DNA of 6,509 nt from Weeksellaceae bacterium (GTDB lineage: Bacteria > Bacteroidota > Bacteroidia > Flavobacteriales > Weeksellaceae), in NCBI GenBank assembly GCA_028698395.1, contig JAQVDG010000123.1, positions 1-6,509 on the forward strand. Direction: 5' to 3'. How positions within the stretch are numbered: position 1 is the first letter of the stretch; each line of letters starts with the position of its first letter. The notes under the pieces were generated by a model. The model had not been told where the DNA came from. It did no database searches and worked only from the letters and a program-made list of their open reading frames with translations. A program made the position numbers and the translations under genes. Shown here one piece after another: positions 5,982-6,509 of this stretch.

Positions 5982-6170
5982 ATGAAATCAGCAATCGAAA
6001 TAGTATCGAAAAAATACCTTAAACAATATTGCATTGGGTTAACTTTTAGCGATGCAAAAAAGGTTATTGTTGACTTTGGTGTATATCTAAACAATTGCTC
6101 TCGTCCGCAACTCAACAAATATAAAGAGCTATGTTATTTTAAGCAATTTAAGATTGAAAATAGTAACTAA
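5982..6170 (+). CDS. Second DUF2442-like protein, C-terminally truncated
   Basis: This 62-residue product aligns with the preceding DUF2442 protein along almost all of its length. It has KYLKQYCIGLTFSDAKKVIV against KYLEAYKLQVFFDDGKVVIA, then a DFGVYL helix and YFKQFKIEN against LFKKVKVWN. It ends at TAA (6168-6170) exactly where the family's W-x-D-G-x-D-I segment should follow, so about 20-25 residues are missing. Other frames downstream do not obviously supply them, and homology to the AAA ATPase remnant begins soon after. The likely history is tandem duplication followed by truncation at a recombination junction. It may still be translated, because its start lies three bases after the previous stop, but it may be non-functional. 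Confidence 0.65.
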   Translation: MKSAIEIVSKKYLKQYCIGLTFSDAKKVIVDFGVYLNNCSRPQLNKYKELCYFKQFKIENSN

Positions 6171-6176
6171 TTTTAG

Positions 6177-6422
6177 CGTCTCGAAAAACAACAAAACCCT
6201 TCGTCATTTCTGAATACGTTATTATTTGACAAAGCCTTAGCTATTGATGGTGAAAATATTTTTTCGTCCGCATATATCAAAAAACACCGTTTATCGGCTG
6301 CCTCAACAGTTCAAAAATCAGCATCTGTACTCCTCGAATATGGCATTATCGAGCGCTCAGGCCGTAATTATTTTATCGGCGACCCATTCTTTAAAAGGTT
6401 TATTGTGAATTATGCTTCGTAG
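6177..6422 (+). pseudogene. C-terminal remnant of an AAA-family ATPase gene (copy 2)
   Basis: After a TAG at 6174-6176 the frame is open to TAG at 6420-6422. The product includes FDKALAIDGENIFSSAYIKK, then HRLSAASTVQKSA, IIERSG and YFIGDPFFKRFIV. This is the winged-helix tail of a COG1672-type ATP-binding protein, as in copy 1, but with more upstream sequence preserved (about 15-30 residues). No ATG, Walker A or Walker B precedes it, so it is a fragment. The part from 6264 matches 3136-3299 at about 92% without gaps. The left boundary lies next to the truncated DUF2442 gene, so the two broken genes probably met at one junction between about 6165 and 6220. Confidence 0.68.
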
Positions 6423-6508
6423 GGTTACGCCTGAAGGGGTAATTTACGCTTTGGTACGCTCGGATTTGGAAATGAACATTTTTCATGCGAGCTGCGCGTA
6501 GCTAAATC
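6409..6508 (+). repeat. 100-bp structured extragenic repeat, copy attached to the ATPase remnant
   Basis: This aligns without gaps to 5206-5305 with about 17 mismatches. It overlaps the last codons and stop of the ATPase remnant (TATGCTTCGTAG), as the degenerate copy at 3281 does. The terminal AGCT...AGCT pairing and the outer GATTT/AAATC pairing are kept despite substitutions. It runs to the window edge, so its right end is not certain. Confidence 0.75.
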
Positions 6509-6509
6509 A

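Noticed and set aside
5927..6118. Minus-strand 63-codon frame opposite the DUF2442 genes
   Set aside because: It is antisense to two related DUF2442 frames; no domain signature.

Overview
The window looks like a piece of a Bacteroidota chromosome. It is AT-rich, start codons lack Shine-Dalgarno sequences, and -7 boxes of the Bacteroidota form TAnnTTTG sit just upstream of three genes or operons. The DUF58 protein at the left end also resembles the Bacteroidota version of that family. Genus and species cannot be read from the sequence.

Layout. Positions 1-124 hold nothing I can name. At 125-1051 (minus) is a housekeeping-type DUF58/vWA-like protein, which looks like the chromosomal backbone. 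Next is a self-contained single-gene cassette: an AAA/ABC ATPase-TOPRIM protein of the OLD type (1181-2902, minus) with a well-formed promoter (2918-2948). It is bracketed by an exact 24-bp direct repeat (1100-1123 and 2982-3005). Positions 3006-3367 are repeat debris: a tandem 15-mer inside an inverted repeat, the C-terminal remnant of an AAA ATPase gene, and a decayed extragenic repeat. Then comes a complete type IV AbiE toxin-antitoxin pair on the minus strand (toxin AbiEii 3368-4156, antitoxin AbiEi 4238-5059). A perfect 20-bp inverted repeat (5077-5121) lies 17 nt before the antitoxin start and is the obvious candidate operator. After a repeat-bearing divergent intergenic region, a plus-strand operon encodes DUF4160, DUF2442 and a second, C-terminally truncated DUF2442 (5404-6170). 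The window closes with a second copy of the AAA ATPase remnant and another extragenic repeat (6177-6508).

Reading it together: DUF58 is the likely core gene, and everything to its right is accessory, defence-type DNA arranged as modules. One module (the OLD-like gene) lies between 24-bp direct repeats. The next (AbiE plus DUF4160/DUF2442) lies between two same-orientation pseudogene fragments 164 bp long and about 92% identical, which could recombine. The AbiE pair is expected to be autoregulated by AbiEi and to act in phage abortive infection or element maintenance. The OLD-like protein is expected to act as an ATP-regulated nuclease, but its TOPRIM DxD motif looks altered. The DUF4160/DUF2442 genes have a compact toxin-antitoxin-like arrangement, but their function is unknown.
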